64,000 nt of DNA from Nectonema munidae (taxonomy: Eukaryota > Nematomorpha > Nectonematoida > Nectonematidae). The notes under the pieces were generated by a model that saw only the letters and a program-made list of their open reading frames with translations, ran no database searches and was not told the origin of the DNA. A program made the position numbers and the translations under genes. Of the stretch, positions 33,092 through 44,694 are shown piece after piece; position 1 is the first letter of the stretch; each line of letters starts with the position of its first letter. The DNA lies in contig JAUIRK010000414.1 of the NCBI GenBank assembly GCA_030549495.1, positions 62,001 to 126,000 of the forward strand, written 5' to 3'.

Positions 33092-34135
33092 ATAGAGTAT
33101 GCTGTATGGGATACGTCAAATTAGTTTTCAAAAAACTTAAGTTATGCTGTAAATTTTTTTTAGTTTTTGTTGAAGCTCTATAACTTTTTCTGATAGACTT
33201 TTTTCCTTAAAAGTTATTATAAAAGGCAAATCATTAGAAAATGTTAAAAGTTATTTTACTTTTTGTAGCTTGCATCAATTTAACTTTTAAACTATTTTTG
33301 AATGATGCTGAGTAAAATGAAATAATGCAATCTTAATTTATTGTTTGATTTTTGTTTGCACAATTTTATCATTATTTTATACCCTTTTTTGAGAGTTTAA
33401 CTAACTTATTCTTATACACTAAAAAGAATGAAAAAATTATAATAACAAGTTTTCTAACTTTAGTTCTGTTTTACATTTTTGATAGAAATTATCTCAGAAA
33501 AGTTATGTAATTTGGATGTGTTTTTTTTATTTATTTTTCTCAATAAAACATTTTTTCATTTTTTAGTAAGAAGAAATGGAACAACTGAAAATTAAGGAAT
33601 GATTTTTTTTTCAATAAAATTTCCAATTTTTTTATTGTTAATTGATATCTTTACCCCTTTTCTATACTTCACTTTTTTCATCTGATTCACTAGTATCCGA
33701 CAACATCCATAATTCCATCATAAGATTGAAAACTCAATCCTATTTACGCAATAACAACACCTTCAATTTTCCACTAATCACAATTACAAAAGTCAACATT
33801 GCCATAAACTCCTTTAAACCCCCTCAAGCAAGTAGTTACGACCACATATCCGAGAAACACATTCCCAAAGCATACAACATTATCTATCTTCACCTACTTA
33901 ATTTATTCAATAGCTACTCAATTTAGAGCTTTCCAAATAAGAACTTGGGACTTATGATCAAGTCAACTGCCCATTTATTTTGGTCGTAAGTCACAAATGC
34001 TCGTAAGTCAAAATAAAAATATATTTAAACTTTATTACATAAAAAATAGTTTGTTTTAAATCAACAATTTTTTACAATCCCTTCTTTAGTGTTAAAATGT
34101 TACAATCCTTTCTTTAATGTCAGTTTACTTTCATC

Positions 34136-34400
34136 TCAAACTTGTTTAGATATGTCATTTTTTGACAACAATTGAAGATCAGTAAACACTGCTTGAAGAT
34201 CATCCATCTGAGCAGTACTGAAATTGAAGTATGACTGATAGCGAACCACAAAAAACTCAACATCAGAAATGGTGCAGTTATCATTATCTACCTGATTGTC
34301 TTTGTTACTAAAGTTCACATCTGATATCTTTCTAGCTTCTTTAATAACAGAAACTTTGACGAATTCCCAAGCAGTTTCTGTAGAAACCTGTCACATTGGT
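34136..34400 (-). pseudogene. Possible Tigger/pogo transposase C-terminus
   Basis: Minus-strand translation reads STETAWEFVKVSVIKEARKI then SDVNFSNKDNQVDN and an acidic end (TAQMDDLQAVFTDLQLLS) to a stop. Together with the neighbouring cgtaagtca / gtcaactgccc terminus this recalls the acidic C-terminal tail of Tigger-type transposases. No catalytic domain is present, so the call is tentative. Confidence 0.3.
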
Positions 34401-34559
34401 CTCCTAGCCTCTCTAGGTAAAACATAAGATATAGTTTATTAATTTGGGTGCTGAATATTTTCTGAAAAGGCTTAAAGAGTTGTTGTCAAAGATGCTGTGA
34501 AAGAAAATAACTCTTGAGTCCTATATAATAAAGGTCAATTTTAAAAATTGAAACCACAA

Positions 34560-35358
34560 AAGCAAATAAAGTTAAAGTTTTTTAAATTCGCTGATGACAT
34601 TACTGTCAATATCCCATACTCTTCCTTTCAAAGCTCCAACAAATTTGAATTGAAAAGTTCCAAATTGAAAAGAAACTTGGAACTTAAAAATTTCCAACAA
34701 ACTTCAATTGCATGGTTTTAAATTCGTATTTGTCAACTGTTTTAATCTTTTAGGTGTTATAATAGATGACAAACTTGATTGGCTCATGAATATACAGCAT
34801 GCCAACTCTATTCTTTCTAAAACATTAGGTCGGTTCAAACAGTTCAATTCTATCCTACCTCAGAAAACAAAAGATCTATTTTATACAATAGCTTCTTTCT
34901 ACCACACTTAAGCTATTATATTACACTTTGGGGCATCAAAATCTTGCTATTTTGGAGAAAAATCAGAAAAAAAATTTAAGTACATACATAATGTCAACTA
35001 TTTGTGTCACATCAGCCCTCTTTTCCACAATTCTAAATTACTTAAGTGTAAAGACCTTCATTGTTTTCACCTCTCTGTTTTTGTATATAAAATTATCAAT
35101 GGCTTCTCTCCTAAAGTTTTCGCTCAATTTTTCCAATATAATTTTGAAAATCACAATTACAACTTGCGTCATAGATTCAATTTGTCCCTTCCTTTGTACA
35201 TCAAAAATAGTTCAAAACAGTCAGTACGATTCAAAGTTCCAAAGTTATACAATTCTTTTGTCTATAATTTTTTGTGTGGAACATACAGAATAAGTTATTT
35301 AAACAATATTATTAAGGCCCAACAAAAACTCAAAATGAGCTCTTTCTCGCCCCACACT
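34560..35358 (+). pseudogene. LINE 3' fragment (RT palm/thumb to C-terminus)
   Basis: Begins with FFKFADDITV, the FADD catalytic box, then NLLGVIIDDKLDWLMNIQHA (the usual 'FLGV-xID-xxL-W' block of non-LTR RTs), KTLGRFKQFNSILPQKTKDL, HISPLFHNSKLLKCKDLHCF and NYNLRHRFNLSLPLYIKNSS. This order is typical of the RT C-terminus in CR1/jockey-like elements and differs from the RNase H LINE that hosts it. Several frame changes are present; the 5' part is missing, as usual for 5'-truncated LINE copies. Confidence 0.7.
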
Positions 35359-37230
35359 TTACTTTGAATCTCCATTGACAAAGCATAAAATAACCTCAAC
35401 TTTATTCCTAGACAGCGAGAATACTTTTAACACTGCCTAGAACCCAGCTATCATTAACACCCTTATAGAAAATACCTACCCCAAATACATGAAAAAGTTC
35501 ATAAACCATTACCTCATCTATAGTATTCTAATTATAGTTCAAAACAACAATTCATATATTTGCGAGTTCTCTCAACCAAGCAAACCAGTACACTTACAAC
35601 ACAATAGATCAACAAAACCAAGTAAAATATCGTAGGCTAACCTTTAAACCTAAACTAAAATTCTGCACTCATTTCAAAAACACTTCTCAAAAATTAGTAA
35701 AAACTCTTTCTCTCTTAAAAACCCCTTATCTTACAAATGGAGACTCACTCCAAAAATAACAAAATTCATTTATAAAGGTCTCATATTCCCTGTCCTCCAA
35801 TATGGAATCCTTTCATTGGGCTCAGCTTTGAAATATCAGTCATCCCTTACTCATCTTAATAAAATTTATGGTCTTTCTATCACTAACGCCTACCACACTA
35901 TACCAACCAATAAATTTAAAGTATTGACTAATACGTTAACCCTCCATCTCAATCTAAAAAAAACGCTTCTTAAAAAATACCTAATCAATTTCTGCTCTAC
36001 ACATTCTTACACAACCCAAACATCCCAATTACTGCACTATTACGATTTCTTACTAATTCAGTTCGCTCCTAACAAAACATCGTATCCAGTGATACAACTG
36101 AATCACCCAATCGATCACATTCCACCCGTCTTTGTCTCCCCCTTATAACACTAACATCTATCATCATATATATCCGGCCCAAAACTCTATAACTCACCAA
36201 CGTACAATAAACACTATCATGTCGCTTTTAATTTTCACACGGTTTCAAATCACAACATCGCTCTTCAAATTTATGCTCATTCAAAAAAATACTTTTTTTA
36301 TTCAACTCCTAAATCTAGATCCAAAAATCACAACATACGAGACAGAAATTTACGCAGTATTACTATCCTGCAACATACTCCTTAACAACCTAACTTCTTT
36401 TTCTACCTCATTCTAATATATCACATTTTTCACGGACTCAAAAAAATTAATAAATAACCTAAAGCTTAAAAACAAAATCTCATACTCAACTTTTAGTTTG
36501 GCAAAAAAAATTTGTTCACCTATCTAATCACTTCAAATTAAAAAACCTCTCGTGGCCAGCTCATTCCAGCTGTGTCGAAAACTATCTAGTCGATTACATT
36601 GCAAAATCAAAAACCTCGAATTCACAGATTCACCCTTATTTTTTCTAACCATCTCAACATTTTCAACTTTATATTACTACAGCGAGACTTAACCATCACA
36701 TCACTTCCCACATCTATATCATTAACACAACTCATATAAATTAAACACATTCCCCCAGTCCCTCCAAACATTATTCGCTGCTTCTCATCCCATTATCCAT
36801 CTAATGCCTACTTTTTTAAATTCAAACTACACTCAAACCCTTCCTGTCGTTTTAGCTATCCTTACATTGAAACACAATTTCTATAAGATTTGCTACAACA
36901 CCCAATTCTCATCAAATATCTCTCTTCTCTTATAACCACAATTGAATCAATACTCTCTACAAATCAAACACTCAATCCTCCTCTAAATATCTAATTGCAA
37001 TAAACCATCATCATCACTAATCAATACATCATACAAAACACGATAGCGTCTACATTTGAAAATCTGCTAAGTTTTTCTTTTCTATTTCAGATAGATCCAC
37101 AAAGGAAAAATTCTCACTTTCAAGACTAAATTCTACCAGATTTGGAAACATATCAGCTCCACCTAGAAAGTGCTTAGAAATCTCGCTACCTACCTTGGTA
37201 AACAGAAAATAAAATAAAATAATGTTATCT

Positions 37231-40208
37231 CATTTAATTTTTTTTTGGTAAACAGACATATTTATTTATAAAAGTCTCTAAAATGACTGCTATTTTTTTA
37301 AATTTAATTCTTTCGGTGAAAGACTAGAGTTTAGTATATTTTCAAATATCTTTTATTTTATGATGTCTTTTACAGGTGGGAATGAGATGAATTAAAAATT
37401 TTTTTTAAAAAAATAATAATTTTTATTTTTTTTAAAAAAAAAAAATTTTTGGGAAAATTTTTTTTTGTGGGGGGGGTTTAAAAAAAAAAAAGGGGTTTTT
37501 TTCCCCAAAAAAAAAATAGCGGACAAAAATCTAACAATTTTATAAGTTTTTTTTTAATAAAATAGATTCAAACTTAACTTTTTTTTTTAAAATAAATATT
37601 TAATGTGGGCGCTATAAAAACCCTCAATGGCGCAAGTTGGCTCCCGCGTGTCGGTTTCCCCACCCCTGTTCGAGACAACAAAAATTCTAATTCACTATGA
37701 TCAACGTAAAACTCTGGCAGAGAATCAAATTCCTCATTCTGAATCAAATTACTCACTACTTCAATGTGAGATAAACGTATTATTATTGTTATTAAAGCTT
37801 TTGTCAAAAAATGAAGCTCACGATAATTCTAGAAATTAATTTGAAAAAATTTTGCTTAAATAAATGAGAGAGTAAAATAAGGAATTTTCTAAGTGATCAA
37901 AGAGGCATTGAGAGAATTCAAAAATTGAAAAGGAAGCCCTTATAAATCATATGTTATTTATAATCCCTTCTAACCAGCTGTGAGTACACGTTTCTAGGAA
38001 AAGCACGGAGAAGTTGAATACAAATTTAACCTCCTTTTTTTACCCCTATTCCTTTGCATGCAGTGACCTTATCGTGACCGGAAGGCGGTCGGTGGAGTCT
38101 AAAAATTTTGTGGAAAAAGTAAAGGAGAATTTAAAAAATGGGTGGAAGTCGGAGTCCTGTTTTTGTAGAATACCGGAAACAACAAAAAATATATATACCA
38201 ATTATTGTTAATACTAATACTATTTCTGCTTTAACTAACACTATAGGTTTTCCAAGATTTAGCAATTAATAATGCCTTAGAGATCTTTTATATTTTCTTT
38301 GGATAAAGCTATCGCATCTAATAATATTCTTTGTCAAAATTTTCTCTTGAATGCAAAGTAGTCTCCAAAATGTTTTTTTTCACACAATTTTTTCCCACAA
38401 ACGTCCAAGAAATTTTAGGTATTATTTCTTTTTGTTCTATCGAAAAATATTGAGATAATAATTCAAAAAACCGCTTGCATCATTTTCTCCCTTTTATAAT
38501 AACTAAAAGTAGAAACTCGTTTATCATCGATAAAACATGACGTTGGTGAATATCGCTTTAATGAATTTTTGGCGCTCTATATAATGAGAGTAGGTTGGTT
38601 CCAATACGCCACATCCTCTCCTTCAAATCTTTTATAATCACATTTTTCTTCAAAAAGTTGTTGAGATGTGCTTTTAATATCCTTTCGACTGAAGTAATTT
38701 TAGATCCTTTTTTAGTAATAAAAATTTGCTTAGTTAATTCCACTTTTATGATAGTCTTTTTGATTTAAGGATAACTACACTGTCAATTTCATCAGCTTTA
38801 CACATTATGATAGAATCATTCGTTTTCTAATTCCTTAAATCCTTAAACTCAAGCACTTATATTCTTAAGAATCAATTAAAAAATATGAATTAGTATTTGA
38901 TCGAATAAAGTTTTTTTGCCTATCAAATATTTTTTCAAAACATTGATTGAAGAAAAATTTGTTATTTTCTATTATCGTTTAAAAATAAAATATTTCTAAG
39001 CAATCCTTGAAAACTTGAAATTTAAAAAAAATATAAAAAGGTTTTCCTTATAGAAACTTGCTCTTAATGTACCTTTAAAATTTAAACATATTTTCTTTAT
39101 TGATATTTGATTATAATTTATATTTAAGAAATGAAGCATATTGGGTTTCACATTGCGAATATTTGCCTATTTTTTTAACGAGTCGCGTTCGGAGTTTGGA
39201 AAAAAAACTCCAAAAACAAATTTGTTTTTTAAAAAAACAGTTAAAACTGTGAAAATGGCTTTTCAATATTAATTAACGTTGAAAGTGTCTTCAAAAGAAT
39301 AAAAGCTCTTACAGTTCTATGCAAAAGTTTTGCGAGCATTTTGAGAAAACTTGGTTGATCATATGCTAGTCTGTGTTATTGAATGTATATGAGAAAGAAT
39401 TAGAACAAGGAACCATTGTGAAGGTCAATCAATACGTTAGTTTATAGTTTTAAATATATTATTATTTTGGATTACGTAATGCTACTTGTTGATAAACCTT
39501 GAATATGGGGTATCTTAGATTTCTTAAAAATGAGTCAAATTGGAAAAGAACGTTTAAATAAACATTCACAAAGCAAAAGAAGTTGAAAAATGAATTTATA
39601 TTATGAAGAATTTCTTCAAGATAAAAATATTCTGCAATTTCTTAAGAAAGTCAAGAAAGCTTGAAATCACAAGCAACACCATTGAAGAAATTAATCTTAC
39701 CAGAATAAACGAATAATAGCATTTTGTTTTTTATTGCAAATCTTGCTGAATAATTATTTTTTTGCCACTAATTGATTTGATGCATTGATTCTTTCTGGAT
39801 ATTTTAATCATATTTTTTGTTTATCATACCTTCTTTTTCAGCATCACTTAAGAAGGAAAATATTACATTCAAAACACTTTAGCAAATTTCTTAAGTAGTA
39901 ATGTTTCGTGCTATATTTTCAAAATCGAAGCAATTGTTGTAGCCGGTATTTTTTCATAAATGCGATGTTTAACATATACATGCGCTTATTTCGTTTGGAA
40001 AGCAAACTATTTGTTGAGCAGTGTTAGTTCGTTAGAACCTAAAAAAAGTATAATATCCCAAGTTTAATATCTAATCTTTTTTTAGTTTATATTATTAAAA
40101 CTTTTAAAAATGCTAATCATTTTGACAGAAAGTATTTTAGTTTACTTTACTCGAAAAGATTAATTAAAATATGTGCTTCCATTTTTCACTCAAATAATGC
40201 AATCTAAT
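37231..40208. other. Long noncoding stretch, copy 2
   Basis: Collinear with 18491-21483 and equally empty of genes. It contains the anomalous homopolymer zone 37398-37516 and an extra ctttcggtgaaag-like stem at about 37310. Confidence 0.5.
37398..37516. other. Probable corrupted consensus (homopolymer zone)
   Basis: The mixed sequence of copy 1 (18672-18788, e.g. gtacgtagagtcttagaag) is replaced by blocks of pure homopolymer: T9, G8, A12, G4, T7, C4, A10. The length is almost the same and flanks match on both sides. A biological process doing this base by base is unlikely; I infer a sequencing or polishing fault. Confidence 0.7.
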
Positions 40209-40209
40209 A

Positions 40210-40430
40210 TATATATATATATGTGTTATTAAGGTGGACTTATGTTTACGTTTATGCTGCAACGGGTATGATGGGTAGTGCCCCCAATGTCTGAGAACTT
40301 CTACATCTACCACGTTACACACCGCGTTACCAGTGCAAGAAGAATTTGAAACTTTTCTCAGGAATGACATATGGTGTCGTGAATGATATGTACGCACATG
40401 TTGATGTAGTACTTCCCTACTGAAAACAAG
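40210..40430. other. GC-richer island, copy 2
   Basis: Counterpart of 21484-21690. On the minus strand the open frame is longer (113 codons, 40164-40505). The shorter (AT)n run differs in length from copy 1. Confidence 0.3.
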
Positions 40431-40527
40431 TTCATGATGTTTGAAGAAAAAAATAATGAATATTGAAACCCAAAAATTTTTATTGCACTTACTGCTCCGC
40501 AGCAAATATTAATGAACATTTTAATGA

Positions 40528-41089
40528 TAGGCACACATCCTCAAAATTTGAGGGGGGGGGGCGAACTTTTTTTTTATAATTTTCAAAATTTATTATAAAA
40601 GAATTTTTGTTCAATGAGGACACCACCATTATTACCCATCAGTATACTACTTCTACTGTAAGATCTCCATTCCACCATAACTGCACTAATTTTATCAAGT
40701 CAAATTCCGTTGTTTGTAATACAGATTGCATCACTAATTTCTAGCTCAGTGTTTCTCTAACTGGAGTTAGAGACCCATAGCAAGAAGCACAGTTTGCATC
40801 GCGATCCATAATACTCAGGTGTAATAAGACAAACTCTGATCGCTACGTCCATTTATTCAGCATCGTCAATTTATATCTATTTTTTTTTATGATCTACACA
40901 TCGCTTTATTTATTTGTATGAACAAAATATTAATACTTTTACATTTTCTTCACTTTGCTCTCCTTTGATGTCCTTTCTCTTTTGTCACGACCCATTTTAT
41001 TTTTCACGCCACCCACTGAAGGGTCGGGACCCACCGTTTGAATAACGCTGCTCTAGTGCACGGGTTCCCAACATGGGCGTTATCGCCTC
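40528..41089. mobile_element. hAT debris, nested ends, copy 2
   Basis: Counterpart of 21790-22346, with a longer G run after the ggcacacatcctcaaaattt start. Here the sequence continues past the duplication edge into a further hAT element instead of the retroelement. Confidence 0.6.
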
Positions 41090-43440
41090 CTGGGAGACTT
41101 TATAATTATTTTGGGCTTTTAATGTTAAGGGGGGCGTTCGACGAGATTTGTTTCCTAAATTTTATATATTATTGATATATAATTTACAGTGAAGTTTTTA
41201 TTCTTTTGCATTTGATCATAGACATCTTCTCTCTTTGGCCAATCATAATGATGCATTAATAAGATTGATACACGCTGATAAATATGCGAACTTGACATAG
41301 GCACTGGCACATACTAAAGGCAACATTTATAAAGAAATTTTGTGTGCATTGTGTTTAACAATTGTTACAATGTGTTCAAAAAGTCTATGTGTAGCTTGAG
41401 TGTCTTGCATAATTTATACAATAATTTGAGCACTCAACTTTTTTCAAAATTCTAAATAATTCTACAAAGTTTTGTTACTTTTCACAAATTTATTTACTAA
41501 GTTAGAGCAGGTTTTAAAAAATCTTTGTCAACTTTCCATAACGATGATGATAAATCTGTAGGAGACTAATATTTTTTATAGATTTTAGCTTAAAAATTTT
41601 ATGAAAATAAACTTCAAGAATTATTTAGAATAAGGGGAATATGCTTTTTTCAACATATGATTATCTTATCACGCAAACAATTGCATAAAATGTACCAAGA
41701 TTCAAGCTTGACCGTGTCTTTCGATCTCCTTATTTTTATTTTCATATTTTTTTTTTATAGATTACTGATTTATTTATAATACCTTTAATTGAAGAGATAT
41801 CATGCCTGGAGCTGAAACATTTTTAGCTTGGCTAACAAGGAACTCTGGAAATAAAAAGCAAGCACGTTGCTTTGTTTGCAAAAAAAAATATTGCCTTAGG
41901 CGCTACTTTCTCATATGAAGAGCAAAACTCATATTAGTTTGATTGAATAAGATACTGCAGTTGCAACAACTTTATCCCCAACTCCAATAAAATCACCTGT
42001 TCAAACCACCAGCATAAATGCTTTGAGTATTTGCAAAGAAGACGTAACTAGAACCGAAATTCCTTGGTCTTTATTTCTCATACAATGCAATTTCTCTTTT
42101 AACTCATGCACATGTGTTGGGAAAACATTTAAATTTATGTTTCCTGACTCAAAAATAGCGACATCATTAAGAGTTGGAGAACAAAATGAAGCTATGTCAT
42201 TAACTATGGATTGAGTCCATATTTTATAGATGGTTTAATGAAAAAGATTGCGCATTAAGTGGCGATTTTGTTATTTGTTTCGATGAAGCATTAAATGAAA
42301 TCTTGTAACAGAACCAAATGGATGCCTTTATTAGATATTATGATCATGAGAAGGATTTGGCGTGCTGTCAATACTTTGACAGTTCCTTTTTGGTCATTTT
42401 TTGAAAGGAGCCCCTTCAAATATAAACTTGTTAGTGGTTTAACATCTTTGGATCCAAAAATGATTTCTGGAAGTCCATTGAAAGCTCAGGAGCCATGGCT
42501 ATTGTTCTTGAAACTTTCTCTGATGCTAATAGAATAACTTACATGCAAGCTGAAAAAGCTAAATACCAATATAGAACTTTATGTGATCAAGCACAAACTG
42601 TCATAAAAGAGCATTTTGGCTCTTTTATGGTACTGTTGGTGATAGATTGGATAAGTTTTATTGCCAAATTTTCAAAGGCAATGGCTTCTATACTGAGTTG
42701 TGGAATGTCATTAAACATCATTTTAAACATATGAAAGTGGATTTTCCATAATCCTAATTGTAGGAACCTACTAAAGACCATATATCACAGAGAAAAGACA
42801 AAGATGCTAACAGATACTATGGTGGTATTTCAAATATTTTGATTACAAAGGCAATGCTCTCATCTGTTAATGCATACCGTCAGAGGTATATGAACCACCT
42901 CGAAGATACTTGAACACGAAAATGAAACAATTGGAAAAATATAATTACAATATATTGACTTTATATTTATGATTAAAGATGTCATTATCATTTTATTATG
43001 CTTTGTACATATATGTTTGGTATTTGATATTATGTTTGGGTCTTTTCGTTTAGACGGCCACATCAAGTAATCACAATTTCGTCTCTCTTTTATAGATATT
43101 TATTCAATGCTAGCTATTTACGAACTGGCTTTTTTTGAAAAATAATAAAGCTCTTGTTCAAATTTTTGGCTGCATTACTGCCTCTGATGAAGTATATATC
43201 AAATTTGCAGTACTATAACAAAGAAGTGGGCGTTAATGAAAAAAAAGATTTTAAATATTCATTCTAAGACCTAACCATAAAACAAGAAAAGTAATAGGGA
43301 AAGTCTATTCGTAAGCCAAATAGCTCTTTTAATAATATAAAAAAGATATGGAATTGAGAGAATTCAAAAGCATTTGTCACTCAAAATGCTTTTTTCGCCC
43401 CTCCCTTGAAATCTATAATTTGGCAGTTTAGAATGACACG
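41059..43440 (+). mobile_element. Broken hAT transposon
   Basis: Left end cacgggttcccaacatgggc, typical of hAT termini. Transposase fragments follow (41802-42780). Beyond them, 43160-43440 repeats the right half of the 3743-4609 element (actgcctctgatgaagtata, then aaagattttaaatattcatt) but stops before its GATGTGCG terminus. No clean right end or target duplication was found, so the limits are approximate and two elements may be mixed. Confidence 0.6.
41802..42780 (+). pseudogene. hAT-type transposase relic
   Basis: An ATG at 41802 gives MPGAETFLAWLTRNSGNKKQ with a Cys-x2-Cys pair. Further pieces in changing frames: SLFLIQCNFSFNSCTCVGKT, FMFPDSKIATSLRVGEQNEA, LSPYFIDGLMKKIAH, FDEALNEIL, QNQMDAFIRYYDHEKDL, CCQYFDSSFL, and later AIVLETFSDANRITYMQAEK. 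The 'QMD-xxIRY-D' then 'YFDSSFLG' order belongs to a hAT-like transposase group frequent in crustaceans. At least three frameshifts and several stops exist, and the C-terminal dimerisation part is not recognisable. Confidence 0.6.
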
Positions 43441-43607
43441 TAGTTCTATGTGCGATTAAAATTTTGAGTTTTCATTTACTTACATATGCCTCTATCCCTC
43501 TGATGAAATATGTAATTATTTATTTCATATTAATGGTGGCAACTTATGCACAAAGATATTACTAACAAATTTGTTTCTTTATTTAGACATCGCAAAATAT
43601 CAGTATT

Positions 43608-44618
43608 ATGAAAAAATTGAGTTCTTATTTCCTTTATGGAGGCTTAGCAAGTGTTGGCGTGCTTGCAATGAGTTTTAGCTTTTCCAAGTTTGCCAAGAAA
43701 AATATTCTAATTCAGCAAATTGACTCAAGTTTTGATGCCTTGAACCATAATCTTACCTTGTATCAATATGCTTCTTGTCCATTCTGTTCAAAAGTTCGGG
43801 CAGGTCTCAACTACTACGGCTTTAAATACAATATCGTTGAAGTGAATCCTGTTTCTAAAAAGGAATTAAAATTTTCTCATGATTACAAAAAAGTTCCTAT
43901 TTTACTCGTTGAAAAAGATGGCGCCAAAATAACGTTAAAAGACTCATCCGTTATTTTAAGTGTTCTGTATACTTACCTAATTTCTAAAAAGTTGAAAATA
44001 TCAGATATAATTGAGTACTATCCCCTAAAGGAAAGCATTGAGGATGGAAAAGCAAAAAAGGTATTTGAAAATGCACACAATATCATGTACTTTGACGCTC
44101 AAAAAGTTCCCTCAGATATTGCTATTACCAATGAACAAAAATGGAGGCAATGGGTAGATGCTCATTTTGTACACCTCATTTCACCGAATGTGTATCGAAC
44201 ATTTGTTGAATCGTATAAAACATTCTTCCAATTTTCTAAAAATGGTAAATGGAATGAAGTTTTTACATTCTTTGAAAGGTTTATGGTGATAAATATTGGC
44301 TCAATTATAATGTACATTATTTCTAAATCTCTCAAGAAAAAGTACAAGTTGGATAAAGATGTCAGAATATCTCTTTACCAAGCATGTGATTTGTGGATGA
44401 ATGAAATAAATAAGAAAGGCACAACTTTCATGGGTGGAAGTCAGCCAAGTTTATCTGATATTTCTCTCTATGGAATGTTTACGTCATTCAAACACACGCC
44501 TGCCTATTATGATTGTTTATCCAATACGAACATTGGCAATTGGCTTAATGAAGTTGAAAAATGTGTCAATAAACGTTCTGGATCCTCCTTAATAGAATCT
44601 AAGTCTAACAATTTGTAA
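43608..44618 (+). CDS. PTGES2: Prostaglandin E synthase 2
   Basis: A 336-residue protein close to the family length (human 377). It isomerises prostaglandin H2 to E2 or, with bound haem, may act otherwise; the family is Golgi/cytosolic and membrane-associated. Residues 18-35 are a hydrophobic N-terminal segment. The glutaredoxin-like domain (about 50-125) has LTLYQYASCPFCSKVRAGL with the C-P-F-C active pair, then VEVNPVSKKELKFSHDYKKV, cis-proline in KVPILLV and DSSVIL. The GST-C-like domain has WRQWVDAHFVHLISPNVYRT, MYIISKSLKKKYKL, and FMGGSQPSLSDISLYGMF. The ATG at 43608 directly precedes MKKLSSYF. Just upstream, ttctttatttag (ending 43586) looks like an acceptor, so a 5' noncoding exon is likely. 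The coding part has no intron. AATAAA stands at 44657. Confidence 0.95.
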   Translation: MKKLSSYFLYGGLASVGVLAMSFSFSKFAKKNILIQQIDSSFDALNHNLTLYQYASCPFCSKVRAGLNYYGFKYNIVEVNPVSKKELKFSHDYKKVPILLVEKDGAKITLKDSSVILSVLYTYLISKKLKISDIIEYYPLKESIEDGKAKKVFENAHNIMYFDAQKVPSDIAITNEQKWRQWVDAHFVHLISPNVYRTFVESYKTFFQFSKNGKWNEVFTFFERFMVINIGSIIMYIISKSLKKKYKLDKDVRISLYQACDLWMNEINKKGTTFMGGSQPSLSDISLYGMFTSFKHTPAYYDCLSNTNIGNWLNEVEKCVNKRSGSSLIESKSNNL

Positions 44619-44694
44619 TTTTTTGATATTTTGCTTTTAAATTAAGTTACTATACGAATAAAAGAATCACAATTATAGTTTCAATTAATTTTTT

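Larger units (their letters stand above)
33954..35358. mobile_element. 1.4-kb composite insertion absent from copy 1
   Basis: Copy 1 reads gggactttaccttgaatc without a break; copy 2 has about 1.4 kb between gggactt and tactttgaatc, with a possible 4-bp repeat actt at both edges. The left ~550 bp contain paired motifs (gtcaactgcccatttatttt, cgtaagtca twice) like a Tigger/pogo end, with a minus-strand frame after it. The right ~800 bp are the 3' part of a second LINE on the + strand. Confidence 0.65.
33642..37210 (+). pseudogene. LINE relic with RNase H, copy 2, interrupted
   Basis: Duplicate of 16322-18490 split by an insertion at about 33954-35358. The thumb-like part is open for 110 codons here (35816-36148), longer than in copy 1 where small indels break it. 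The RNase H part (YETEIYAVLLSCN, FFTDSKK, VENYLVDYIAK) is also visible. It is still far from coding-competent: the catalytic RT segment is missing in both copies, so the decay predates the duplication. Confidence 0.7.
25320..41089. repeat. Segmental duplication, copy 2 (~15.8 kb)
   Basis: Collinear with 4334-22352, starting at GCCTCT (25320) inside the hAT right half and ending at GCCTC (41085-41089), after which unique sequence continues (ctgggagactttata). It lacks the 3370-bp piggyBac-like element and about 255 bp of the ~300-bp array, and has an extra 1.4-kb insertion at 33954. One stretch (37398-37516) looks like corrupted sequence. Confidence 0.95.
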
